A stretch of DNA of 64,000 nt, taken from the NCBI RefSeq assembly GCF_029360805.1, contig NZ_JARKNC010000001.1, forward strand, positions 62,001 through 126,000, written 5' to 3'. Numbering within the stretch: the first letter of the stretch is position 1; each line of letters opens with the position of its first letter. The position numbers were made by a program, and so were the translations under genes. This stretch comes from Daejeonella sp. JGW-45. Its GTDB lineage: Bacteria > Bacteroidota > Bacteroidia > Sphingobacteriales > Sphingobacteriaceae. This document shows, one piece after another, positions 27,601 through 35,438 of this stretch. The notes below the pieces were generated by a model, which was not told the origin of the DNA, did no database searches, and was given only the letters and a program-made list of their open reading frames with translations.

Positions 27601-29702
27601 AATGGTACAAAAGCCGGATGAAAAAAAATGGTGGCTGGTCTCTGGAAAGAATCAACCTTTCAAACAGCTCGTGCAGCGGTTTTTATAGTTGGGTCGCATC
27701 CCAGGATGACTCGGGAGGTACGCCCGGAAGAGCTAACAGCCGGCAAATCAACGGAAATGAAGCGCTGATCCGAATAGATTGGATAAAACACACGTCTGAT
27801 AGCACAATCGTCATTAAACTAAATACCATTCCCGATACATCCTATTTAACCCCCACTTTTTTCTCTGTTAACAATGGCATGGGATATGCGAAAACTCTTA
27901 TCGTATCCGATGACTATGAACAGGTCACTCTTGGCTTTGCCTCGAAATTTAAAGAAGGCATCACCTACTTGCTTTCGGCAGATTCTCTTTTCAATTGTTC
28001 AGGACTGAGATCCAAAGCTCAGGAGGCGCAGGCATCATTTACGATCCCGGCTGAGCCGGATTTAGACTTCCCGATTATAATCAACGAGATCTTTGCGGCC
28101 CCCTCGCCTTCGGTAGATCTACCGGAAACCGAGTTTATTGAATTGCATAACCTAACTGCAAATACGGTAAGCCTGGCGGGTCTGATTTACGGCGACGAAA
28201 GAAATCAGTATAAGTTTACTTCGGGACGTATAGACCCGGGAGGCTACCTGATCCTTTGTCCTGAAAAGGATACTTTAAATTTTGTTAAGCTTGGCAAGGT
28301 GCATGGTTTAAATATCTGGCCAGCACTAAATAATGACAGTGATGTCCTGTTCCTTAAAAATAACAAAGGCAGGGAGCTTCAGAAAGTCGCATACGCCAAG
28401 TCATGGTATAAAGATACCGGAAAAAAAGCGGGAGGTTATTCCCTGGAAATGATTAACCCCGCTTCCGTATGTGCCGGCATTCAAAACTGGCAGGCGTCAA
28501 AAGATGCTTCCGGCGGAACACCCGGAAAAATAAATTCTGTTTATCTGATTTCCGAGCCCGAGTCTTTAAAGCTGCAGCACGCGTCTATGGCCGACAGTAT
28601 ACACCTTTTGCTGACATTTAACCACGCGGTTGATAGTTTATCAGCATTAGACCCGGGAAACTATGCTATAAACAACGGTGTTGGCGCACCGGCATCCATA
28701 ACACCCATCGCGCCATATTTTAACACAATACTTCTCAGGCTTAAAGCCCCACCGGCAAAGGGCCATACTTATGCGCTTGAAGTGAAAGGATTGCGAAACT
28801 GCACAGGATCAGAGATATCCAAAGACTTTGACCGGGCAGAGTTCACCCTGACAAAACCTATTCTAAAATCCGACATCCTTATCAATGAAGTTCTATTTAA
28901 CCCCAGGCCCGGAGGTGCAGATTTTGTTGAGGTCTACAACAACACCAAACACGATCTTGACCTGCAGGAGCTCTTTATTGCTACCATGCTAAAAGACAGC
29001 ATCAGTTCCGTTAAGAAAATAAGTACAACCCAGTCATTAATTGCACCCGGGCAGCATCTGGTCTTCACGGCAGATCCGGAAAACATCGCTGAAGAATACT
29101 CCATTGGAGCCTCCGCACACATTTTAAAGATCGCACCGATGCCAGCGTTTAATGATAACAACGGAACCGTGCTGCTTTTAAGCGGCAGCAATATCATTGA
29201 CAGGTTCAACTATTCGGAGAAAATGCATTTCCAGTTACTTAAGAAATTCGAGGGAATTTCCCTGGAAAGAAGCCGCTTCGACCTGGATGCAAATATTCCG
29301 GGTAATTTCAGGTCAGCTACCGCTGCCTCCGGATATGCAACACCCGGCTATAAAAATTCACAATTCAGTTCCTTTCAGCCCGGCACGGAGGAGTTTACCT
29401 TAAGCTCAAAAACCTTTTCGCCCGACAGTGACGGTTTTGAAGATCTTATGGAGGTAAGCTATAATATGACGGTTCCCGGCATGGTCGCAACAGTGAAGAT
29501 CCTGAACGACAAAGGCCTCCTTATCAAAAGCTTATTAAAAAATTCGACCTTAAACAAACAGGGCATTCTTACATGGGATGGCCTTGACGAGCAGAATAAC
29601 TTGTCCGGCCCGGGGATATATGTCATCTACGCAGAGATATTTGACGCAAGTGGCAACGTAGAACGGTTCCGCAAAGCATTTGCCCTTGCAATTAAACTAT
29701 AA
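24690..29702 (+). CDS. Large secreted protein with five lamin-tail (LTD) repeats
   Basis: 1670 residues. Signal peptide 1-19 (ending LHAQ), a beta-sandwich-like N-terminal region (about 20-215), an Ig-like segment (about 225-315), then LTD domains beginning near 322, 595, 860, 1127 and 1394. The first four carry (N/T)EIFA(D/A)PSP and the fifth the variant NEVLFNPRP. Between LTDs lie Ig-like segments with the recurring phrase DCSG/NCSG, giving a period of about 267 residues. Residues about 1590-1670 form a FlgD-like/gliding-type Ig domain (FSPDSDGFEDL ... WDGLDEQN). LTD proteins in Bacteroidota are exported or surface-attached; function unknown. No catalytic domain is visible. It stands alone between asd and tdh. 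Confidence 0.88.
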   Translation: MKQILLLLGIFVCGILHAQVSDDFSDGNFTVNPEWSGNNSNTDFIISDNKLRSNSSTANSSFFISTASTLATGTQWEIWVNLQLSTSGANYTDIYVISDKEDLKAASINGYFIRIGNTDDEISLYKRSGAINTSIKIIDGINGAVGSSNNTVKVKLKRDINGLFTLEREIVSAGSSYLTEGSITDLTHVTSTHFGVFVQQSTASFFFKHFFDNIKVEPILLDIMPPDLVSVSAIDSNTLEITFNEAMDSLTVKTASNFSINPNVFVTGVSTTVDPARFVLKLAGGLASGTYNLHVSAVKDRNGNLMEDSKAFTYVKPYLPKPGDIVINEIFADPSPPISLPSAEFVELRNNSDQSISLKNWKFSDSGSSSTLGEISIDPGGFIILCARTDTSDFQPFGKTIGLSPWPSLNNAGDLLKLISTGEVIDSVNYADTWYRSAAKKTGGWTLERKDPKSTCEGIFNWLPSDDTAGGTPGKENSIYLSETDLLPLYADSLKQLSDTTIRVFFNKSLSNKALIAENFTLTPPAGITGKITADEELKRLTIYYNEKFKPGTEYNLTISNVTDCSGIQLSRDQSTLKFKTTNLPDPIPERPDSALIIITEIFADPSPEVLLPLVEFIEIYNPSKDTVELDKWTLSDPGTETIFPKQKILPQEYIILCPAADTLTYKKYGKTIGLSPWPSLNNSSDQISLRSHKNRLADSVSYSDTWYHNQSKKTGGWSLERIDLKSICNDFLNWTASVDTVGGTPGKRNSAGLNRTALKADSVQIVSDTTMKIYFNRPVYEASLLIDNFKLSSGPLVKTLTFGREAREASLTWPSKLDPGSDYELMISNIMDCSGNKLIDTQLIKFKTAPLPIVKIDTGRVIITEIFADPSPEIGLPLTEYIEIYNPGLGTIDLSKWVLSDVNTKSLIPSKAIGAREYVILCPVADTLSFKQYGNVIGLNPWPALGNSSDRLTIKSFRQRLVDSVDYSDKWYKSRMKKNGGWSLERINLSNSSCSGFYSWVASQDDSGGTPGRANSRQINGNEALIRIDWIKHTSDSTIVIKLNTIPDTSYLTPTFFSVNNGMGYAKTLIVSDDYEQVTLGFASKFKEGITYLLSADSLFNCSGLRSKAQEAQASFTIPAEPDLDFPIIINEIFAAPSPSVDLPETEFIELHNLTANTVSLAGLIYGDERNQYKFTSGRIDPGGYLILCPEKDTLNFVKLGKVHGLNIWPALNNDSDVLFLKNNKGRELQKVAYAKSWYKDTGKKAGGYSLEMINPASVCAGIQNWQASKDASGGTPGKINSVYLISEPESLKLQHASMADSIHLLLTFNHAVDSLSALDPGNYAINNGVGAPASITPIAPYFNTILLRLKAPPAKGHTYALEVKGLRNCTGSEISKDFDRAEFTLTKPILKSDILINEVLFNPRPGGADFVEVYNNTKHDLDLQELFIATMLKDSISSVKKISTTQSLIAPGQHLVFTADPENIAEEYSIGASAHILKIAPMPAFNDNNGTVLLLSGSNIIDRFNYSEKMHFQLLKKFEGISLERSRFDLDANIPGNFRSATAASGYATPGYKNSQFSSFQPGTEEFTLSSKTFSPDSDGFEDLMEVSYNMTVPGMVATVKILNDKGLLIKSLLKNSTLNKQGILTWDGLDEQNNLSGPGIYVIYAEIFDASGNVERFRKAFALAIKL

Positions 29703-29719
29703 GGTGCGACCCATTAGGG

Positions 29720-29748
29720 TTGGAACACGTCCGAAATCCTTACATTTG
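29720..29748 (+). promoter_or_regulatory. Promoter of tdh
   Basis: TTG at 29720-29722, an 18-nt spacer and a perfect -7 box TACATTTG (29741-29748). The box ends 15 nt before the ATG at 29764. Confidence 0.6.
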
Positions 29749-29763
29749 ATAAAACCAATTATT

Positions 29764-30708
29764 ATGCGTGATACAATCGTAGTTATCGGTTCGAACGGGC
29801 AAATTGGGACGGAACTTGTAAGTGAGTTAAGGAAGATCTATGGCGATGGGCAGGTCATAGCATGCGACATCCGCCGTCCTGATTACGACATCAAAAATGC
29901 CGGGCCCTTTGAATTTGTAAATGTGCTTGAGAAAGACATTCTGAAGAATATTTTCCAAAAATATAAACCCACCCAGGTATACCTGCTGGCGGCGCTTTTG
30001 TCGGCCACGGGGGAGCAGAACCCCAAGCTTGCCTGGGACCTCAACATGAACGGGCTGCTGAATGTGTTGGATCTGGCGGAAGAATTTAAAACTCCTAAGA
30101 TCTACTGGCCGAGCTCAATTGCTGTTTTCGGCCCAAATTCGCCGAAGGTGCAAACACCTCAGTATTGTGTGATGGATCCTAATACGGTTTATGGTATCAG
30201 CAAGCTGGCCGGTGAGCGCTGGTGTGAATATTATTTCCAGAAATACGGTATAGACGTACGAAGTATCCGCTATCCGGGACTTATCAGCTGGAAAGCTGCA
30301 CCTGGCGGTGGCACTACAGATTACGCGATACACATCTTTCATGATGCATTGAAAAAAGGCAGTTACCATTCATTCTTGTCGGCAGATACCGAGTTGCCGA
30401 TGATGTATATCGATGATGCGATTCGCGGTACCATTGAACTGATGGATGCCCCTGCAGAAAGCATAAATATTCGCTCGTCCTATAATTTTACAGGCATGAG
30501 CTTTACCCCGGAGACCCTTGCTGAAGAGATCAGAAGACATATTCCAGGCTTCAAGCTATACTATACCGAATATGACCAGCGCCAGGCAATAGCATCAAGC
30601 TGGCCTAAATCCATCGATGATAGCCAGGCGCAGAAAGACTGGGCCTGGAAACCGGAATTTGACCTGTCTAAACTAGCCATGGAAATGTTCAATAATTTAA
30701 AAAGATAA
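29764..30708 (+). CDS. tdh: L-threonine 3-dehydrogenase, NAD-epimerase (SDR) type
   Basis: 314-residue extended SDR oxidising L-threonine to 2-amino-3-ketobutyrate. Rossmann GSNGQIG at 9-15; the YxxxK pair is Tyr143/Lys147 (VYGISK). Typical of this subgroup are IACDIRRPDY, the AALLSATGEQNP segment and YPGLISWK. The start is the ATG at 29764, directly after a promoter; the frame is open further upstream into the end of the lamin-tail gene. The partner ligase gene kbl is about 4.7 kb downstream on the same strand, so both threonine-catabolic enzymes are present though not in one operon. Confidence 0.93.
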   Translation: MRDTIVVIGSNGQIGTELVSELRKIYGDGQVIACDIRRPDYDIKNAGPFEFVNVLEKDILKNIFQKYKPTQVYLLAALLSATGEQNPKLAWDLNMNGLLNVLDLAEEFKTPKIYWPSSIAVFGPNSPKVQTPQYCVMDPNTVYGISKLAGERWCEYYFQKYGIDVRSIRYPGLISWKAAPGGGTTDYAIHIFHDALKKGSYHSFLSADTELPMMYIDDAIRGTIELMDAPAESINIRSSYNFTGMSFTPETLAEEIRRHIPGFKLYYTEYDQRQAIASSWPKSIDDSQAQKDWAWKPEFDLSKLAMEMFNNLKR

Positions 30709-30829
30709 CCAACACTATGGCAGGGTTGCAAATTTTCCCGGATCCCAACTTAAAAAACCTTTCCTGTTAGGCTGTAAAATAAAAGATAAATAAGCAATTT
30801 AGCTCCGATAAAAAAGCATACAATAAAAT

Positions 30830-31555
30830 ATGGGAAGAGCATTCGAATTCCGTAAAGAAAGAAAATTTAAACGCTGGGCGAAAATGGCCGTTCAGTTCAC
30901 CCGGCTTGGTAAAGAGATCGTGATGGCCGTGAAGGACGGCGGATCAAACCCTGAAGCAAATTCCCGCTTACGCACAGCGATGCAAAATGCCAAGGCGGTG
31001 AACATGCCTAAGCATACCGTAGAAGCGGCTATTAAACGTGCCAGTAACAAAGACGAAAGTAACTACGAAGAAATAGTTTATGAGGGCTATGCACCACACG
31101 GCGTTGCTGTATTGATCGAAACTGCAACTGATAACACCAACCGGACAGTTGCCAACGTACGAAGCTATTTCAACAAGACCAATGGTACTCTGGGTAAAAC
31201 CGGCTCACTGGATTTTATTTTCACCCGCAAATCTGTTTTCCGTTTTGATCCGGGCGAAATGGAGCTGGATGAACTGGAACTTGAACTGATCGATTCCGGA
31301 CTGGAAGACCTTTATGTAGAGGAAGACGAGGCTGGTAAAGACGTTGGCGTAATTCATACATCCTTTGAAGACTTCGGTAAAATGCAGAAAGCGCTCGAAG
31401 AAAAAGGCATTCAGGTGATCAGTGCTAAGCTGGAACGGGTTTCAGAATCAACCACAACAGTAACCGAAGAACAAGCTGCTGATGTGTTCAAACTTATCGA
31501 TAAGCTTGAGGAAGACGATGACGTGCAGGCTGTTTACCACAATATGTCAGAATAA
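30830..31555 (+). CDS. YebC/PmpR-family protein
   Basis: 241-residue member of the YebC/TACO1 family, described variously as DNA-binding regulators and, more recently, as translation factors easing polyproline stalling. The signature MGRAFEFRKERKFKRWAKMA opens the protein (with RAFEFR in place of the common GHSKWA). The segments KDGGSNPEANSRLR, YEGYAPHGVA and TDNTNRTVANVR follow. Length is normal. The next gene starts 11 nt after its stop and is itself Pro-rich. Confidence 0.93.
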   Translation: MGRAFEFRKERKFKRWAKMAVQFTRLGKEIVMAVKDGGSNPEANSRLRTAMQNAKAVNMPKHTVEAAIKRASNKDESNYEEIVYEGYAPHGVAVLIETATDNTNRTVANVRSYFNKTNGTLGKTGSLDFIFTRKSVFRFDPGEMELDELELELIDSGLEDLYVEEDEAGKDVGVIHTSFEDFGKMQKALEEKGIQVISAKLERVSESTTTVTEEQAADVFKLIDKLEEDDDVQAVYHNMSE

Positions 31556-31566
31556 TAGTACCGACG

Positions 31567-32379
31567 ATGACTTTCGAAGAATTCTTTATAAAGAAAAAGA
31601 TAGACCTGGCTCAGCTAAAAGCTGCCGAGCCAGGTCTATACTCGGAATTCGAGAGTCACTATAGGCAGATGGGTGAAAAAAGCTTTGATCACAGCAAGAA
31701 GTTTCTTTTTAATAAGCTTCGCCGCGTGTATCATACAAAAGAAGAACCTAAACCGGTACCTCCGGCGGAAGTGACTAAAGTAAATGAACTTGCTTCCCAA
31801 GCCGAACCCCTGCTCTCCCCTTCTGTGGAAGCAACAGTTTATACACCGCGCTTTAAGCCTGCCGCTATTAAGCCGCCTCCCACCACACAGCAGGAGAATC
31901 CAGAAAGCATTCAGTCAGAAGAAACTAAACCGGCATTTAAACCAAGGTTTAAGCCCAGGCTGACGAGCAGCGCGCCTTCCGAAGTAACTGAGGATAAATA
32001 TGTCAAAGAGGAAAAAACTGAAACGAAAACAAATAAGCCTGCATACAAGCCAAGATTTAAAGCGGCAGTTGCTGCTCCAAGGGAAAATGATCCTGAAATA
32101 AAAGAGGCCGCGCCCGCAGAGCAAGCTAAACCGGCCTTTAAACCAAGATTTAAGCCAGGTATAACCAATGCCCCGCCAGTGCCTCCAGCATCCGCGCCGA
32201 AGGAACTAAACCCGGAAGATCAGCAGAAACAAGAAGAAGAAAATTCAGACGCAAACAGCCGTGCTTCAGATTCCGGCGACCCGGTTTCAGAAACTGCCGC
32301 TCAAGCCGTCATAGAAACTAAGCCCGCTTACAAACCCCGGTTTAAACCTTCCATCACTAAGCCCAAGAACGAAGACTAG
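31567..32379 (+). CDS. Unrecognised protein with five RFKP repeats
   Basis: 270 residues. Residues 1-57 are a compact, probably helical domain (MTFEEFFIKKKIDL ... FNKLRRVYHT). The remainder is disordered and Pro/Glu/Lys-rich, with five copies of the basic motif KPA(F/Y)KPRFKP at 92-103 (a partial copy), 121-133, 157-169, 188-200 and 252-264, separated by acidic linkers. No signal peptide or membrane helix. It follows yebC by 11 nt, so the two are probably co-expressed. The alternating basic motifs and acidic linkers could bind nucleic acid or ribosomes, but this is a guess; no known function recognised. Confidence 0.75.
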   Translation: MTFEEFFIKKKIDLAQLKAAEPGLYSEFESHYRQMGEKSFDHSKKFLFNKLRRVYHTKEEPKPVPPAEVTKVNELASQAEPLLSPSVEATVYTPRFKPAAIKPPPTTQQENPESIQSEETKPAFKPRFKPRLTSSAPSEVTEDKYVKEEKTETKTNKPAYKPRFKAAVAAPRENDPEIKEAAPAEQAKPAFKPRFKPGITNAPPVPPASAPKELNPEDQQKQEEENSDANSRASDSGDPVSETAAQAVIETKPAYKPRFKPSITKPKNED

Positions 32380-32400
32380 TCCTTAAGCATTGACAAAAAG

Positions 32401-33171
32401 CTATTTCTTGTGAGAAAAGAGCCATGGCAACAACTCAGGCTCCGCAAATGCTGCATCCCAGCTATTATGACCTGCATCCGGGTACATAGTTAATTTAACC
32501 GGTGATTTATATTTCTGCAGCTCAGCCACTACAACCTGGGATCTCTCAGGCGGTACAGCAGTATCTTTGCCGCCATGGAAGAACCAGAGCGGAACCTTCC
32601 TGTATTTTTTAACATTGGCAACATTATCGCCTCCGCAGATAGAAAAAGCAGCTGCAAAAACTTTCGGTTTCCGCCGGAGCACCTCGAGCGTACCCATTCC
32701 ACCCATAGAGAGCCCGCCGATATAGAACTGGTCTCTATCGGTATACTTTAACGACCTGAAGTGGTCAACCAGGTTGAGCAGCTGTTTCATGGCCTTGCCG
32801 GGATCACCGCCTTGCTGGAACATAAATCTATCGGCACCAGTACCGAATTTCACGTTTGCCCAGAAATCATTCTTCGGGCATTGCGGAAATACTACGATAG
32901 CCGGAAATCCACTTCTTACCTCTTTACTCTGGAAAAGATTACCGCCGTGTATTAGCTGTGCCTCATTATCATTCCCACGCTCGCCAGAACCATGTAAGAA
33001 GAATAAAACAGGATACTTCATCGCAGGATCGAAATTCTCGGGAAGCAGGAGCCGGTAACGCAGGCTGTCCGCCCCTTCGATAAGGGTCTCTTTGGAATAC
33101 GTATTATTTTGTGCGATTGATATACCGTGCAGGATCACCAACAACATCGTCAGGCAAAAACTCTTCTTCAT
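32401..33171 (-). CDS. Exported alpha/beta-hydrolase (esterase/dienelactone-hydrolase-like)
   Basis: 256-residue secreted hydrolase. Signal peptide 1-20 (ending SIAQ). The nucleophile is Ser155 in GGLSMGGMG; the oxyanion region is FFLHGSGERG (58-67); the acid lies in FHGGKDTAVPP (about 217) and the His in PDAGHNSWD (about 240). The fold resembles the phospholipase/polyhydroxybutyrate-depolymerase-like esterases found in Bacteroidota polysaccharide use. Substrate unknown. It converges on the RFKP-repeat gene. Confidence 0.87.
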   Translation of the reverse strand: MKKSFCLTMLLVILHGISIAQNNTYSKETLIEGADSLRYRLLLPENFDPAMKYPVLFFLHGSGERGNDNEAQLIHGGNLFQSKEVRSGFPAIVVFPQCPKNDFWANVKFGTGADRFMFQQGGDPGKAMKQLLNLVDHFRSLKYTDRDQFYIGGLSMGGMGTLEVLRRKPKVFAAAFSICGGDNVANVKKYRKVPLWFFHGGKDTAVPPERSQVVVAELQKYKSPVKLTMYPDAGHNSWDAAFAEPELLPWLFSHKK

Positions 33172-33217
33172 AGCTAATTTGATTTCAGGAGATCAAATTA
33201 ACGAAAATTAAAGAACT

Positions 33218-34177
33218 TCACTGGTCTGCACGGCTAAGCTTTTGTTTATGAATATTGACTGGTTGCGGAACTTTTACATAATAGCCTGTACCGTCATACA
33301 CACGCCTTCTGGGGTGAGACTGGCAAAGTTCTGAACACGCGCCTTCCAGTTTTTCGCCGCAGGCATCGCATTGGGTGAAATGTTCATTGCATTCAGGATT
33401 TGCGCAGTTGATCATTTTAGTGGTGTGACTCCCGCAGTTGCGGCAAATGGAAATAACCACCGGGTTTACTGAATTGACATCAACTGCAACACGGTTATCG
33501 AAAACGTAGCACTTACCTTCAAAATCTTTCCCACCCGCTTCTTTCCCATATTTAATGATTCCCCCATGCAATTGATAAACGTTTTCAAAACCTTCGTGCA
33601 GCAATAAAGCGGAGGCCTTCTCACATTTAATGCCACCGGTACAGTAGGTAATTATCTTTTTGTCCTTATACTGCGCCAGTTCGTTGATCTTTTTAGGGAA
33701 GTCGCGGAAATTTTCGATATCCAGGGTAACTGCATTCTTAAATCTGCCAATTGAGTGCTCATAGTCCGACCGAACGTCCAGTACCACTACATCCTCATTG
33801 TCTTTCATCTTAATAAATTCATCCGCTTCGAGGTGAATACCGGTCTTCTTTTCCGGGTTGATAATCTGCGGATCGCGCAGACCGGAATGCACGATCTCCG
33901 ATTTGTAACGGCAGTGCATCTTGATAAAGGATGGCTCAGCAACTTCATCCACTTTGAAATCGATTGAGGCAAATCGGGCATCTGCATGCAGATGGTCCAT
34001 ATAGGCTTTACAGGATTCCACGGTACCTGAAACGGTGCCGTTCAATCCTTCGTCGGCTACGATGATACGTCCAACAAGGCCCAGGCTCTTACAAAATTTA
34101 AGATGATCGGCTGCAAATTGTTCAGCGTCTTCTATTGCACTATAGCAATAGTACAGGAGTGTATTGTATGTAGTCAT
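33218..34177 (-). CDS. trhO: tRNA uridine(34) hydroxylase, rhodanese-like (TrhO/YceA)
   Basis: 319-residue TrhO-family protein that makes 5-hydroxyuridine at tRNA position 34. An N-terminal acylphosphatase-like domain (GRIIVADEGLNGTVSG) is followed by a rhodanese domain with active-site Cys179 in TYCTGGIKCEKA, and a Cys-rich tail (CRNCG ... CDACG ... CSELC) that may bind zinc. The start is taken at MTTYNTLLYYCY (34177), the usual N-terminus; an open extension of 26 codons would run through the promoter. It is divergent from a small unknown gene, with shared -33 elements. Confidence 0.93.
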   Translation of the reverse strand: MTTYNTLLYYCYSAIEDAEQFAADHLKFCKSLGLVGRIIVADEGLNGTVSGTVESCKAYMDHLHADARFASIDFKVDEVAEPSFIKMHCRYKSEIVHSGLRDPQIINPEKKTGIHLEADEFIKMKDNEDVVVLDVRSDYEHSIGRFKNAVTLDIENFRDFPKKINELAQYKDKKIITYCTGGIKCEKASALLLHEGFENVYQLHGGIIKYGKEAGGKDFEGKCYVFDNRVAVDVNSVNPVVISICRNCGSHTTKMINCANPECNEHFTQCDACGEKLEGACSELCQSHPRRRVYDGTGYYVKVPQPVNIHKQKLSRADQ

Positions 34178-34217
34178 AAAATCATTGATACTGCTGCAAA
34201 CAGCGTTTAATGCGGCG

Positions 34218-34249
34218 CAAAGATACAAAGCTGGAGGGTGTTTTGCAAA
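34218..34249 (-). promoter_or_regulatory. Promoter of trhO
   Basis: Minus strand: -33 TTTG (34249-34246), 20-nt spacer and -7 TATCTTTG (34225-34218). A full match to the Bacteroidota promoter, about 40 nt upstream of the chosen start. Confidence 0.7.
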
Positions 34250-34272
34250 TCTCAAAGGTGTCCCTATCTTTG
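34241..34272 (+). promoter_or_regulatory. Promoter of the 34277 gene
   Basis: -33 TTTTG (34241-34245), 19-nt spacer and -7 TATCTTTG (34265-34272). Only 4 nt separate the box from the ATG, implying a leaderless mRNA. Its -33 abuts that of trhO in the palindrome TTTGCAAA. Confidence 0.7.
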
Positions 34273-34276
34273 GCGG

Positions 34277-34825
34277 ATGGAAGAAGTCGCCGAGTTTTTA
34301 TTCGCAGAGAATCAGCTCTCTGAGTACGGCTTTCTAAGGTATGCATATCATACCAGGACGCCACGTGCTTTAATTCAGCTGGAAGATTATGGCGTTGAGG
34401 AAATGGAATTCTCCGTGATTGACGAGATCGACAGATTCGACGCCTACCCGAAGGAAGAAATAGACGCTATGATGGAAAGGCTTAAAGCCTGGTGGATTGA
34501 ATACCGGCGGGATATTTTGGAAGAGGGATTAGAAGAATCCGGGGACGCCGAAATCAAATGCCCCGAGCTTGATGACGCTGTAACGCTTTCTATCATTACC
34601 GGTTCCGATAAGCCAGAGCCCTCCGAATTTGAATCAATTGATGAACACACAATCGTAAAAATGTCTATCAATGGTGTCGAGTTCTGGGCAAGCATACTGG
34701 AATTCGACCTTAGCACGGAAACTATTCTCGGAGTTGTGCAAAGCCCATTGAACGAAGAAAGCCTAAAAACAAGGAATACATTTATCGCCGGGTTTCGCAA
34801 CGTTTCTGAGATAGTGCACCAGTAA
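34277..34825 (+). CDS. Acidic protein of unknown function
   Basis: 182 residues, strongly acidic, cytoplasmic (no signal or membrane helix). No motif recognised. The N-terminal half has a helical Glu-rich stretch ([24 protein letters not shown]), the second half alternating strands ([18 protein letters not shown]). The ATG at 34277 is chosen because a strong promoter ends 4 nt before it, giving a leaderless or nearly leaderless transcript; earlier starts lie inside the promoter. Divergent from trhO, followed 61 nt later by a PhnA-like gene with its own -7 box. Confidence 0.7.
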   Translation: MEEVAEFLFAENQLSEYGFLRYAYHTRTPRALIQLEDYGVEEMEFSVIDEIDRFDAYPKEEIDAMMERLKAWWIEYRRDILEEGLEESGDAEIKCPELDDAVTLSIITGSDKPEPSEFESIDEHTIVKMSINGVEFWASILEFDLSTETILGVVQSPLNEESLKTRNTFIAGFRNVSEIVHQ

Positions 34826-34859
34826 TCACCTCCCGAAAGTTTTCCCGGTCATCTTTTTT

Positions 34860-34867
34860 TATCTTTG
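34860..34867 (+). promoter_or_regulatory. Candidate -7 box for the PhnA-like gene
   Basis: TATCTTTG, exact TAnnTTTG match ending 19 nt before the ATG at 34887; -33 region only T-rich. Confidence 0.5.
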
Positions 34868-34886
34868 CCATACTAAACCCATACAA

Positions 34887-35228
34887 ATGAGTAATATTAG
34901 CGCTTGTCCGAAATGCAATTCAGAATTCACTTACCCTGATCGCGATAAAATGGTTTGTTCACAATGTTTCCATGAGTGGATCATAGAGGAGGAAAAAGTT
35001 GACTCCGATGATAGCCTGAAAGTACTGGATGCAAACGGCAACCAGCTAAATGATGGTGATTCGGTCGTGGTAATTAAGGACCTGCCCGTTAAAGGGGCAC
35101 CAAAACCTTTAAAAGCAGGGACTAAAGTGAAGAATATCCGTCTAACAGATGGCGACCATAATATCTCCTGCAAGATCGAGGGCTTCGGCTCGATGGCATT
35201 AAAATCGGAATTTGTCAAGAAGGCGTAG
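34887..35228 (+). CDS. PhnA/YjdM-family zinc-ribbon protein
   Basis: 113-residue protein of the PhnA (YjdM) family. An N-terminal zinc ribbon uses CPKC (about 7-10) and CSQC (about 24-27) with a C-terminal SH3-like part ([15 protein letters not shown] ... [16 protein letters not shown]). Despite the old name alkylphosphonate utilisation protein, a role in phosphonate breakdown is not established for this family. Monocistronic by appearance, with its own promoter. Function effectively unknown. Confidence 0.88.
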   Translation: MSNISACPKCNSEFTYPDRDKMVCSQCFHEWIIEEEKVDSDDSLKVLDANGNQLNDGDSVVVIKDLPVKGAPKPLKAGTKVKNIRLTDGDHNISCKIEGFGSMALKSEFVKKA

Positions 35229-35410
35229 TGCCTATTAATTTATGCTGATTAAAACCCATAAGCAATCCTGCCCCGTGTTAACCCGCCTGCCATCCACATG
35301 CGACATTCCATACATTCCTCTGAAGTTTAAATATTCCAGACCGATATACCTCGCTATAGTTCTATACATACCGATGTTTGGTTAAGACAGGTTAAAGTCT
35401 GCAGAATTCT

Positions 35411-35418
35411 TAATTTTG
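35411..35418 (+). promoter_or_regulatory. Candidate -7 box for kbl
   Basis: TAATTTTG, exact TAnnTTTG match, 20 nt before the kbl ATG. No matching -33 at the usual spacing. Confidence 0.45.
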
Positions 35419-35438
35419 CATATTCAAAAGCAACCTTT

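Noticed and set aside
24690-29702. Giant adhesin or toxin
   Set aside because: Modules are LTD and Ig-like with no toxin, protease or adhesin-specific domain visible; described only as a lamin-tail repeat protein.
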